Positions 1-10,432 of a stretch of DNA of 64,000 nt are shown piece by piece; positions within the stretch are counted from its first letter, which is position 1, and every line of letters starts with the position of its first letter. The position numbers were made by a program, and so were the translations under genes. Where the stretch lies: contig JAYKYS010000007.1 of NCBI GenBank assembly GCA_036924285.1, positions 5,952,001-6,016,000 on the forward strand, given 5' to 3'. A model generated the notes under the pieces. The model saw only the letters and a list, made by a program, of their open reading frames with translations, searched no databases and had not been told where the DNA came from. The stretch is from Asterella californica (Eukaryota; Streptophyta; Marchantiopsida; Marchantiales; Aytoniaceae).

Positions 1-1488
1 ATCTCTCTTCTAAGTTCGGGAAGAAGAAGGAATAGGCTACTATGGGTCGGATAGAAGAGACCCGTAACGGACCCTCACGTCTTCTCGCGCATTCTGCCAG
101 CCTTTCCAGTCTTCTAGTCTCTCTAGAAAGATGTGGATTTGAGAAGCTTGGAAGACCGGGAGGCACAGGCCTAGTTCTCGACTTCCAACTTCTCGAAATA
201 ACAAACAACTCACCAAGCCACTCGGAATTCGTACCAAGCTTCTCTTAACACAAAAGCAAATCCAATCCACTCTCGATACGAATTGCACACAGTCGTCTTC
301 CAAAGACAGTCAGGCTTCCGAAGCGTCTTTCGAAGATGTTCAAGTTACAGAAGTGTCTTCCGAAGATGTTCAGATCTTCCGAAGCGTCTTCTGTTCAAGG
401 TTTCGGGAGTAGAGGGATGGTAGGGTAGGAAAATTGATAGTTGTGATCTCTAATTTGAGGACGATGGGCAGGGAAGCTCGAATTGCACTCGGGAAGAAGC
501 AAAAAGAGGGCTGTCGCAAATTGGGCAGCGCTTCCGCGCCCAATGTCTCAAAGGGAAAAATCTGAGGAAGGAATCAATCGATCGATTTGCCTGTAAACAA
601 CCGGGGAAGCGCGGGGGATACCAAGCAAAAGACGAGAAGCGGTGGGAAAGGAAGAGAAAATGAGAAGAACCTCAAACAATCTTCTACTGCTTCCCGAGCT
701 GTCTTCAATCTTCCGTGCGCTTCCAGCTTTGATCCCAGCTCCAATGTGACTCCACAAAGCTTCTTTCGCCGTCAATTCCTTGTTACACCTCAATCGAACA
801 AGACTCCACCTTCGATTCTTCTCAGCCGTCCTTCAATGTCTGTTCTCGGGAGTCTCCAGAAGACTCCTTCAGCGCGATGTGATTCTTACTCTCAGCGATT
901 TGCCCTCGCATTCTTCCTAGCTGTGAATCGATCCTAGCTCCACTCAATCTCGCTCTGCTAGCCCTCCTTGCTCAAGTCGATCACCTTCCAACTCGATCTT
1001 CTAGCCAAAACTAGCTCGATGCGGGAAGCGGTAGTGTTTCGGTGCTAATGCGCTTCCTGCGCATCTTCTCGAGCAGTTTAGGGATTTTCGACCTACCCGA
1101 CTTACCTAACCTACTCGGTGCTACCTAGTAGGTACACCTACTTCTTACGTGGTTAAGCTTCCACGGTTGCCGTCTTCCGGAAGATACGTGTCTTCCGCCT
1201 TCCGCCTTCCGCCGTCTTCCACCGTCTTCTGAAGATACAACTGAGAAGACGCTTCTCGGAAGACGGTCGTCTTCCGAAGAAGTCAACTTCTTATTACGAA
1301 AAAGATCGTAAGATCATCTTCCTTCTAAGGAAGCCGTATCTTAAGTAACAAAGCTTCTTCAGTTATACAAACAAGTTATTAATCTTAAAAATTCCAAAAA
1401 TTCGTGAATCCTGTAAATTATGGGCACCACATACGCCCATCCTCACATGTTTGCGTCCTCGCAAACATCAGTGTTTCAGCACTTCTGT
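1..1488 (-). other. 3' non-coding region of gypsy element 1
   Basis: This follows the integrase end on the minus strand and contains no convincing coding region; the short open frames on both strands match nothing I know. It is crowded with GAAGAC/GTCTTC and CTTCCG words, including a short run of CTTCCGC repeats near 1195-1215. A long non-coding 3' region before the 3' LTR is known from several plant Ty3/gypsy lineages. Confidence 0.6.
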
Positions 1489-2880
1489 TCACGTCCAGCA
1501 CTTCTGTTCACGCCACACATTTACACGAGTGGTCATCAACGTACCATCTAACTCTTCCAACTGTAAGGAGCCATTGGTGGAGACCTCCAAGACTCGGTAA
1601 GGACCCATCCAGCGAAGATGAAGTTTTCCAGGGAACTTAAGATGTCGATTATCATAGAGAAGAACCAAGTCTCCATCTACGACGGTCACCTTCTTCAGCT
1701 TGCCATCATAGTTCACCTTACGTTGCGCTTGTACTTCGTACGTCTTCTCCAAAGCTGCATTCCTGTCTTCTTCGAACTCTATAAAGTTCAAAAGACGATG
1801 CTCCTGGCTTTCCTCTTCTTTCATGCGTTCGGTTACGGCTAATCTGTAAGTTGGGACCTCTAACTCGATGGACACAATAGGTGTCATGCCATAAGTTAGG
1901 TAGAAGGGTGTCTTCTGGGTTGTGACTTTGGGTGAAATCTTGAAAGTCCATAACACAGATGGCAATTTTGTGTCCCAATCATACGCATGGTTAACAGTTA
2001 CCTTATTCAGGATATTACATAGAAGACCATTCGACTTCTCTGTCAGTCTGTTAGCTTTCGGGTTGTACGGCGTCGTCTTCTGATGCTTTATCCTGAAGTA
2101 CTAGGTCAGGAGGGAAATAGTCTCATTTAAGAAATGAGTACCCTTATCTGATATCAATTCCAGCGGACATCCGTATCGAGTGATAATCTTGTGCCAGAGG
2201 AACCTGACTACCACTGTGACGTCATTCTTCCTTGTGGCTTCGTCCTCCACCATCTTGGTAGCATAGTCGGTAGCTATCAAAATATACCGTGCTCGCGTTC
2301 TTCTAGCCACCGGGGCGATAGACCCAACAAAGTCGATTCTCCACTTTTCAAAAGGAGCAAGCGGAAGAATGGGAGTAAGAGGCCATCTAGTAGTAGCTGT
2401 TGGTCTTCCCACCCTCTGGCACGCATCACATTTCCTAATCTCCTGAAAAGTGTCTCTGTACATGATCGACCACCAGTAACCGGCGTCCAACATCTTCTTC
2501 ACTGTGATCTTCAGCCCGTAGTGACCCCCAACGTCTTCATAGTGAACGCCCGTGATCACTGGCTTAATCTCTGAAGGCTCAAGGCATCTCCTTAGCTTCT
2601 CGTCATGTCCTTTTCTAAACAGGATATCCTGGAAGATTGCGTAGGGACCTGCCTTGTGTAAGAAGACAGCCTTTTGCTCCGCATCCAATCCCTCGGGATA
2701 CTGTTGGTCTTCCAAGAACTTCCTCAAGTCCTTGAAGATCGATTCTTCTGTGGAAGTCGCACAGACTGGATCAGAAGACCTAGTCTCGGCTTTTGGGAAC
2801 CAGCCGGTACGCCCCCCCTCAGATGAAAGTGTCTCTGTGTAAACTGAAAACAGCTTTTCGTCGGGGAACTCGTCTTCCAT
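1489..2880 (-). pseudogene. Integrase of gypsy element 1
   Basis: The first part (2101-2880) has the N-terminal zinc-binding HHCC region (GGHYG, then CDACQ about 35 residues later). The catalytic core follows, with WRIDFVG around the first Asp and ISDKGTHF around the second. After a gap with stops near 1966-2100, the second part (1489-1965) carries the end of the core and a C-terminal GPY-type module (RWMGPYRVLE) of the kind that helps integrase bind DNA. No chromodomain is seen. The C-terminal codons around 1477-1513 are duplicated (AGCACTTCTGTTCACG twice). The product would insert element cDNA into the genome; here it is split and presumably non-functional. Confidence 0.85.
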
Positions 2881-2889
2881 TTCATCTTC

Positions 2890-3705
2890 TCATCGTTCCG
2901 TCTCCAATCTGGATAGGTAGTCAGCATTAACATGTTGTCTTCCAGGCTTGTACTCAACTGTGTAAGTAAATTCCTGGAGTAGAAGAATCCACCTAGCTAT
3001 CCTACCAGACAAATCTGCTTTCTTCACAAGATGTTTCAAAGAAAAATGATCCACATGGAAGACAAACAGATTGACTAGAAGATAGTGCCTAAACTTCCTA
3101 CAAGAGTAAATCATGCCAAGACACTCTCTTTCAGTTGTAGAGTACTTCTTCTCTGCATCACTGAGTTGTCTTCCCGTATAGTAGATGAGAAAATCCTTCT
3201 TCTTCTCATCTTTCTGACTCAATACCACCCCTATGGCGAAAGCAGAAACATCCACATAAATATGGAAGACTCTCTCACAATCAGGTGGCCTTAGGACAGA
3301 GGATTCTGACAGAAGTCTTTTCATTTCTTCGAATGCTTCCTGCTGCTCAGAAGACCAAAGGTAAGGTTCGTCCTTCTTCAGCAACTTGGTAAGTCTTCCT
3401 GCTACCTTTGCATACCTGTCAATAAACCTCCTGTAGTATCCTACGTTGCCCAGGAAGCTTCTCAACTGAGTCAGATTAGCAGGTGGGTGAAGTTTCATGA
3501 TGACTTCCACCTTAGCACAGTCAACTTCTATACCTCTTCCAGAAATCTTATGTCTTAGCAAAATTCCCTCTGACATACCAAAGAAGCACTTCTCAGGGTG
3601 AAGAGCCAAACGTTGTTCTCTACACTTCAAAAAACACTTCTTTAGAAATATCAGGTGATCTTCTTTCGATCCAAACACACAAAAATCATCCAAGAAGATC
3701 TCCAT
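2890..3705 (-). pseudogene. Reverse transcriptase C-terminal part and RNase H of gypsy element 1
   Basis: This frame opens at the RT active-site motif (FLDD, equivalent to YxDD) and runs through the RT thumb/connection. It includes LRSFLGNVGYYRRFI, a hallmark of Ty3/gypsy pol. An RNase H domain follows, with an Asp in the IYVDVSAFAIG strand, YSTTERECL and the closing HVNADYLSR motif. It overlaps the preceding RT frame by 20 bases in another phase, so one or more indels have broken a once continuous polyprotein. Confidence 0.88.
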
Positions 3706-4378
3706 GAATGTGCGAAGATACTCCTTGAATCATAATCATAATACTCGTAATCATCAGTCTCTGGAATGTGGCGGGTGCGTTGCATAAACCAAATGGCATT
3801 TGATTGTACGTGTACGTGCTCCAATCAGTAGTGAAGGTGGTTTTCGACTTGTCTTCTTCTCTGATTGAAACTTGGTTGTACTCAGAATACCCATCCATGA
3901 AGCTGTAGAACTCATGTCCTGCTACCTGGTCTAACACAGAGTCGGTGAAGGATAAAGAATGATGATCTTTTTTCGTGGCCAAGTTCAGCTTTCGGAAGTC
4001 CTGACACACTCGGATCTTACCTGTCTGCTTCTTCGGCACGATGACAATAGAAGCTATCCACTCACTACTAAGTACTGGGAAGATGACTCCCGCCTTCAAG
4101 TATTGATCAATCTGGTCCTTCACCAGAAGCGAGTACTTGAGGTTGAGCCGATACTGCCTCTGTCGTGCAGGAATAACGCCTTCCAGCAAGTCAATGCGAT
4201 GCTCTTCCAGCTCTTGAGGTATGCCCTTCATGTCTTCTATGATCCAAGCGAAGACATCCTGGAACTCCGTCAAAAGTTCTCTAAAGTCTTCCAATTGTTG
4301 GCCCTCGATTACCTTGGAAAGCCTCAGCTTCTTCTCGGGAGCAACCTCCATTTCTTGAAGATCATCCGGGTTTATCAT
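3686..4378 (-). pseudogene. Reverse transcriptase N-terminal part of gypsy element 1
   Basis: This holds the fingers and palm of Ty3/gypsy RT: the AGVIFPVLSSEW region, IRVCQDFRKLN, the YSEYNQV region and MPFGLCNAPATFQRLM. The frame is lost just before the catalytic FLDD motif, which continues in the next frame. One key position looks altered: the usual Asp in FSxxDGYSG-type motifs is kept as MDGYSEYNQ. Function would be copying of element RNA into DNA; this copy is interrupted. Confidence 0.88.
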
Positions 4379-6066
4379 CCCTTCAGTGTGACTGTACTCA
4401 CTGGCACCAAAGTATTCTGGTTTGGGAGCTTCTTCCGGTTCAGATTCGTCTTCTGGAAGACCAACTGTCGAATCTTCTGAAGGGAAAACGGTATCTTCGT
4501 CTTCCGGAAGACCAACTGTCGGATCTTCTTAAGGGAAGACAGTATTTTCGTCTTCTGAAGCTCTTCTTCCGCAATTTCGTAGCACTCAATGTATCCACAG
4601 ATCACTTCTTCTGCTATCTCTGTTACTTCTGTAGTACACAAGTTATTCACCACAAACTCATCATATCGTTCATCAATGTCAGAGGACGCAGCTGAGTCTT
4701 CTGACGTGTATCCCTCTGTCGTAGAAGCAGTTTCACCTTGGTGTCCAATCTTCATCCAAGGGAGTGAGACCTTGGTCTTCTCTCCGGACTTGAGTCTAGG
4801 ATTGGGAAACCTCAAACGATGTCTTCTCCAATCGGTATTTACATTTGCAGCATACAGCCATGGTCTTCTTATCAACACCTGATATCCAACCTTAGCTACA
4901 GGTCGCAAAATGATGTAAGTGAGGTAAAAAGATACTCTCCCAATTATCGTCAAGACATCTTTCAGTTGTCCCAAAGGTCGTCTTCTGGTCTGGTCCGCCA
5001 TTCTGAGGATTCTCGGAGTAGGCTGGAACTCAGTGAAGCCTAAGGCATGCACAGTTTCTTCAGTCATGATGTTAACTCCGGAGCCGGAATCAATGGGTAC
5101 TTTCTTCAGAAGACAGCCATGGATCTCCATATCAAGTTCTGGGGCTCCCAAGTCTTCATGCTCTATTCTTAGGATCGGGGTGCTCTGAGGAAGTTTAGCC
5201 GTTCTTCTCTTCCTCGATCCTCGAAGAACAGATTGTAACAGCTTCCTGTAACCAGCGTTGTCATCCAATAGCTGTTGGAAGGTTACATCCGTCTTCTGAT
5301 TCCACAAGTCTCGCAAGAAGTCGTAAGGGGATCGCTTCAGAAGAGTGATTGGTGTTTCCAACAGAGAAGATGTAGTAGCTGTTTCCTTGGGTGGAAGACC
5401 AGAATGGTGTCTTCTCTCTACTGGGAGCTGTTCCCATGAGACAGGGGCTGCCGTAGTCGGTGGAGGAAGCTGCTGTACTATCTTCCGTCGCTTCTCCAGC
5501 TCTTCTTGCATGATTGCTTCAACTTCTTGCCTAATGTCAGGAGCAAAATACTTCGGATCTTCTCGGTCGTAAGTAGGAGAAGAAGGCCGCTCAGGGAAAG
5601 ATGACCTCTCCTTACGCTGCTTCTTCTTCTTGATCTCCTTCTGACGGGATTCTGACTTCCCTTTGCTTCTGGTACTTACCTTGAACACCGCTTCATCCAG
5701 GACTTCTTCCGAGGACCAACTGTCTGAATCTGGGCTATGGCTCCAAACAGTACCGTCCGTCAAAGTGAAAGAGGAAGTTGCCTCAAGTGACTTCATCTTT
5801 TGAGCTGCAGTCGTCTTTTGCAGCTGAGGTTCCTTTCCTTCACGCTTCCCGGGGTCTGGTTCGTCTTCCTCGATATGGAGACAATCCGTACAATCCCCAT
5901 GATCTTCTTCTTCTACCGTGATGTGTTGTACCACTGCTAGCTCGAGTTTAGAAGCTGATGCGGCTTCTGCAGGAGGCGTGATCTCTGCAAATCTAACCAT
6001 CTGTCGTGGGCGTAAGGTCTGAGGACAATTTCTTGTGAAATGTCCAGCTTCCTTACACAAGGGCAC
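4375..6066 (-). pseudogene. Aspartic protease region of gypsy element 1
   Basis: An open frame of 563 codons contains the retroviral-type aspartic protease. The catalytic triplet is in VPIDSGSGVNIMTEE (Asp codon near 5085-5090). Downstream strands include VGYQVLIRRPWLY, the counterpart of the usual LGRPWL. N-terminal to the protease is a long charged linker rich in Glu, Lys and Ser. At its start is a Cys-His knuckle remnant (CKEAGHFTRNC). The C-terminal tail has near-identical internal repeats (FRKTKIPFSLQKIRQLV-like). This is the longest frame left in the element. Confidence 0.82.
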
Positions 6067-6560
6067 TTGCCCAATTTGTCTTCTCGGATGAGGACAGGTG
6101 AACCACCAGTGTCCTATCTCTCCACAATTGTTGCATGCTCTAGGAAGAGAGTTTAGAGGTCGTTGTGATGAAGAAGGTTGCTAGGGCGTCCTAGTCTATA
6201 CATTACTAGCCCTATCTATAGATGTATAACGATTATATTGGGCTGGAGGAGTAGGAGTGAATGGTTGTATCGTCTCGATCCTATAGCAGGTTTCCCCACT
6301 GGGATCGTGTAGATATCCCTCATCGTCTTCTTCCCAGTCTGCCCAATTGACAGCTTGGTCCTGCGTACACTGATCTCTGGTGTGTCCGGAAGAGTTGCAA
6401 AGGTTGCACCAAAGGTTTGGTCGAGAAGCCGTAGGTTGCTTCCGCTTGTCCTTCTGGTTCAGAAGATGAACTTTCAGGTCGGCAAACTGCTTCAGAACTT
6501 CATCGATACGGGGATCAGGTGCAGATTGAATGATTTGAATCTGAGGCATCTTCTGCACAA
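6067..6560 (-). pseudogene. Gag zinc-knuckle region of gypsy element 1
   Basis: Two CCHC knuckles are visible on the minus strand: CNLCNSSGHTRDQC in the 6196-6558 frame and CNNCGEIGHWWFTC near 6085-6140 in another frame. A stop separates them. Such knuckles bind genomic RNA for packaging. The rest is low-complexity, with Thr- and Pro-rich stretches. Confidence 0.8.
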
Positions 6561-6794
6561 CTTCTTCCCTTGATCGTGTCTTCTCCTTCTTCTTCTTCCG
6601 TGTCTTCTTCTCTTGTTCAGATTCTGATTCTGAACTTTCTACAGTAGACTCTTCAGAAGTAGAGGACGCTTCCGAATCACTGTTATCAGTTTCAGTGGAC
6701 TTGGACTTCCTAGAAGACTTCTTGACTTCTTGGACTTCTTCGAGGTCTTTCTTCTGTCTTTCGTCATATTCCGAGTGATGCTCGAGGTTTCATA

Positions 6795-7597
6795 CTACCC
6801 GGCATGCTTCTGTACCTCCACTAAATCATCACCTCCTCCTCTTCTGCGGTACAACTCCATATCTTGAGACAATCCTCCCAAGTACCAGTCCACGGCTTGC
6901 TGGGCACAATAACCAGGTCTTCCTTGGTTCTGAGGGATGTGATCCACGAGGTCTTCAAACCTCTCGATGTAATCCCACAATGTCTCTTTTTTTTCCGTTC
7001 GAGCCTCTGAAGTTCTATGAGGGTCATCCGATCATAGCCCACTCTTCTGAACCTCTTCAGAAAAGCTGCCTTCAGGGTAGCCCAAGCGGCCATTACTAAC
7101 CCATCATCCAACATTTTACTCATCCATTTCCTTCCCTTTCCTACGATCAAACTGGGAAATACACGGAGTCTGTCGGCATCCGAGTCTTCCTTGTTGGATC
7201 GAGAGATGGTCTCGAACATCGTGATGAAGTCGTCCGCATCAACATCATCGTCGTACGGATGGTACTTCTGCCGAGTGTGAGAAGTCATGTCGACTGTCGG
7301 CTGATGCGACTGCCAACTTCTTCCTCCCTCATGTCCAGGTGGTGGAGATGATCTTCTCGAAAGTCCAGGCCTGTCTGAATCACGATGGTCGTCTTCTGAG
7401 TCAGAACTACTGTTGTTGTCATCTTCTGAGACGTCTGGAACGATCTCCTCTAGTCTTTCTTCACCTTGAGAAGCTTCTTCCGCACATGGGAAGACGTCTT
7501 TCGAGTAACCAGTACCAAAATCTACTTTATACACGTGGTCACCCGGTTGGCTTCTGTCTTCTCCAAAGATTATGCTCGAGATGGAAGGTTCTTTCAA
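6795..7597 (-). pseudogene. Gag capsid-like region of gypsy element 1
   Basis: An acidic Ser/Asp-rich leader is followed by the retrotransposon gag fold, seen as FPSLIVGKGRKWMSK, AWATLKAAFLKRF and MTLIELQRL. The frame then shifts at a run of seven A/T near 6990 (CTCTTTTTTTTCC on the plus strand) and continues as LWDYIERFEDLVDHIP in the 6795-6980 frame. The protein would form the virus-like particle. A homopolymer slip is the likely cause of the break. Confidence 0.8.
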
Positions 7598-8076
7598 CTC
7601 TACTGATCGGATCTTCCTGAGCTCTTCTTCTTTCCTTTGGTGTCTCAGGGATATCCGCTACTCTCTAGAAGCGGTTCGCTGGGGTGAATGTACCCACTCA
7701 GGATCTTTATCCGTACGTCTTCTGCTTCTTTCTTTGGTCGGAAGCATCCACCAGAGTGCTGAGAAGAGATGTCCCTCTTCTTCTAATACTAGATCCGGTA
7801 GACTGAATGTCTGAACAACCGATCACAGGTTCGGAACGTCTTCTTCTCCTGCTTCTTGTTGTACTCACTGCAGTCTTCCAAGATCGAGTCTTCCAAGAAG
7901 CTCTTGAAAGCGGAGAAGTGACTTCTTCCAGTTCCCCTTGATGTATCTCATCAGCTTCTGGTTGCAGTTCCTGTCTTCTAGCAAGATAGAGTCCCATAAC
8001 ACATTCAACTACAATCAAAATTAGTTCGAAATGAAACTAACTACTGGTACACAGAACAAAAGTTACTAAGATGAAA
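7598..8076 (-). other. Leader between primer-binding site and gag of element 1
   Basis: This is the region between the 5' LTR/PBS and gag on the minus strand. A 103-codon frame (7707-8018) is Arg/Ser-rich and shows no known domain. It is probably untranslated leader or a diverged extension of gag. Confidence 0.45.
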
Positions 8077-8094
8077 TCTCTGGCAGCGGCGCCA
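8077..8094 (-). promoter_or_regulatory. tRNA primer-binding site of gypsy element 1
   Basis: The minus strand reads TGGCGCCGCTGCCAGAGA. TGGCGCCGTTGCC-type sites directly inside the 5' LTR are well known in plant Ty3/gypsy elements of the Athila/Tat group. It starts minus-strand cDNA synthesis. Its position sets the element's 5' end at the right-hand side. Confidence 0.75.
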
Positions 8095-8098
8095 AAAA

Positions 8099-8950
8099 TG
8101 GTGCTCACTATATGTAGTGTCGTAGGATTACTCCTTTTGCCCATTTAGTATACAAGATATCGTTCTCACAGAGGATTTGCACAAGTAACACTGCTCTAAG
8201 TTCTAAGATCTGTTCAAACACACAAACACACGGGTTTTGTCTAGAAATCCCGTCTTCTCACAAAACCACACGGCTTCTAGACCCTCCAAAAGGTGCTCTG
8301 ATCCTAAACAAACAACTACTAACTAAAATGTCACACAACTTTTCACAGAGAAGCTCGGGAAGACGCTTCCTGCTTCTAGGTCACTTCTTCCGGTCTTCTC
8401 AGTACCGTCTTCCCGAAGAAATTCTCGGCTTCTGGGGGTTCAACTCGGCTTCTCACACCTCCAGAAGACTGTTCCTGCTTCGTAGAAGTCGACTAGCAAC
8501 GGCTATGACCCCTTGCTCTCTCTCACATTTCAACGGGTTAGATTAATCATAGGGTGTATGCCCCCTGTAGCCTTCCCAGGCTTCTGCCTATGGAAATGAT
8601 CTTCCTGTAGCACTACAACGACATTCACCTTCACGGAAGCTCAATAGAAGTCTAGGAAGCTCACTAGAAGAAGGTAAGAAGATGAGGAAAGAAGGGAAAA
8701 TCCAAACGAGAGAAAAACAAGATAAGAATAAGAAATTAAGACTCCGACAGGCTTCTAGTCCGGATCCTGACTAACAAGCCATCCCTACTTGTAATAGTTT
8801 GGGGAGGAAGACAACAAACGTGCGTACAGTTACACCGTCTTCTACTTGAGGATGTCGTCTTCTGCTGTGAGAAGAAGGCTTCTTTTTTCTTCTCTCGCTG
8901 CTCCGACTACTCTGTCTTCTGAGATCCCTTACCCATAAAACCGTCCGTAC
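8099..8950 (-). repeat. 5' LTR of gypsy element 1 (outer edge uncertain)
   Basis: The inner edge is placed at the TG of TGGTGCTCACTATATG, four to five bases from the primer-binding site; on the minus strand this gives an LTR ending in CA. The segment has no domain-bearing frame and is rich in GCTTCT and GTCTTC words. The outer edge was not found because no second LTR is present in the window for comparison. Confidence 0.55.
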
Positions 8951-8960
8951 GTGGATTTGA

Positions 8961-8987
8961 TTTTATATTTAATTTTTAAATATAAAA
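8961..8987. repeat. AT-only perfect inverted repeat
   Basis: TTTTATATTTAA (8961-8972) is followed by a three-base spacer and its exact reverse complement (8976-8987). It sits at or just outside the edge of the 5' LTR and could mark the insertion boundary or the LTR promoter region. Confidence 0.7.
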
Positions 8988-9142
8988 ATTAAATTTTTTA
9001 TAAATGTTATTTATTAGCCCATGCCTGGAAACACGGGGAAGCAGGAGAAAACCCATAAGTGATGGCTCAACTCTTGCGCTTCAGAAGGTACAAGAACGGA
9101 GAACTGTACATAATTATATTACGATTTAATGAGACGTTTAAC

Positions 9143-9218
9143 TTATACCTAACCCTTCCTGCCGGAAGGGTTAGGTATAAATTAAATGATTATTTCCTCT
9201 CTTCCGAACTCGGAAGAG
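9143..9218. repeat. Two-hairpin repeat, copy A
   Basis: Hairpin 1 has perfect 17-bp arms: TTATACCTAACCCTTCC (9143-9159) and its reverse complement (9164-9180), with a 4-base loop. Hairpin 2 has 9-bp arms CTCTTCCGA (9199-9207) and TCGGAAGAG (9210-9218). The same pair, in the same order and spacing, recurs near 28.77 and 29.52 kb, with partial copies near 14.47, 28.41, 29.09 and 63.40 kb. This suggests a short non-autonomous element (MITE-like or foldback). Confidence 0.75.
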
Positions 9219-9230
9219 GATGAAGAAGAT

Positions 9231-10432
9231 AGTGAACAAGAAAGTTTGAAGAAAGATGTCACTCTTAACGAATATGTACAGTAGAGGACCCTCTAATATA
9301 CACTTGGAAACATATGTACACATGAAAGTTTATGCTCGATCTTTGGTCTAGATGTACACCTTCTTACGAATAACACCATAGAAGTAGGATATGGAATCGT
9401 TAACATTAACTACAACTTTATAGAGATTCCCAATCTGTCTCAAAACACTTTGTTTATAGTAACTGTCTAATTCTCTTACGGTTGACTCGAGGAAGAAACG
9501 ACTAGACAAGGACGAGCAAGAAATGATTAAACTAAGTTGATCACGTTTAACCATTTTCTGAGAGTTTAGAGTGATTAAAATGAGCTCAATCTTATTTAAC
9601 TCATGCGTTGTGCAGTTAGCCCATTCAAAGCTTGCAAAGAAAAAAGAAGTTCCAAACCAAATGATTTTTCTCCTCAACGCCAGCTGCTTTCTGGTCATCA
9701 TAAGGCAAGACACCAAAAACGAAACGGAATTTCAATACGTGTTTCAGGTTTCTCTTGTTCCTCTCTTTCACTAAAGTGATCAGTTTCTAAGGATTTTATA
9801 GTCCTTCACAAGATGAAGTGACGAATAGCTCAACTATGCATTGCAAGAGAATGCTAAAATGCTCCAATGCTCTAGATAAAATGGTTTGAGAAGTTGTTGT
9901 TTTCATCCTCTCTCACTTCATTGTCCTATTTGCACAATGTGAAATGGATATGTTAAACCACAAGTCTCACTATATGAGCTAGGAGTGGCACATAGCTATT
10001 CTGTCATTTCCAGGTTTTGCATTTACATTTAGATTTCAGACATTGAATGCAGATATATAAGTTGTGTATCAAAGTATCTCCGTGAATACTCACCAGATAT
10101 GGTCGACCTTGGTATCAAAATAACCGGCATGAACTCACTTATCTAATACACTCAATCATGGTCAAAATGACCCATTACACTTGGAGAAACTTACCAAAAT
10201 AAAATTCTCATTGGTGTATTAAGAATCAAAATAGAATCTGCTCTGATTTTTGAATTATTCCTAAGGTCAGGCAGCCCATACTTTTGCTGTGCCAGGAAGG
10301 CAACCCGGGGCATGCTGAAGTGTCTGTTGGCATGCGCTTATTGTTCTTGGATGAAAGATTTATTCAGGTCCCTAAATGTACTTAGGAACAACCGGTGAAT
10401 TCTGGTTGGTCATGCAAGATAGCACGTCGTGA
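9231..10432. other. Non-coding stretch
   Basis: No supported gene. Short frames on both strands around 9348-9774 have no recognisable domain. The last 250 bases lead into the decayed HUH gene and may include its lost N-terminal part. Confidence 0.5.

Larger units (their letters stand above)
1..8950 (-). mobile_element. Ty3/gypsy LTR retrotransposon, element 1 (3' end off the window)
   Basis: Read on the minus strand from right to left, this stretch holds a 5' LTR, a tRNA primer-binding site, gag with zinc knuckles, aspartic protease, reverse transcriptase, RNase H and integrase. Integrase after RT/RNase H is the Ty3/gypsy order. No second copy of the LTR sequence at 8099-8950 is found at 1-1488, so the 3' LTR should lie left of the window. 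The coding region is split by several frame breaks and stops, so this copy looks inactive, although the domains are still easy to read. The outer end of the 5' LTR could not be fixed and 8950 is an estimate. Confidence 0.88.

Noticed and set aside
1..1480. 3' LTR of element 1 at the window's left edge
   Set aside because: No part of the 8099-8950 LTR sequence could be matched here; the region is better read as the 3' non-coding part before the LTR.
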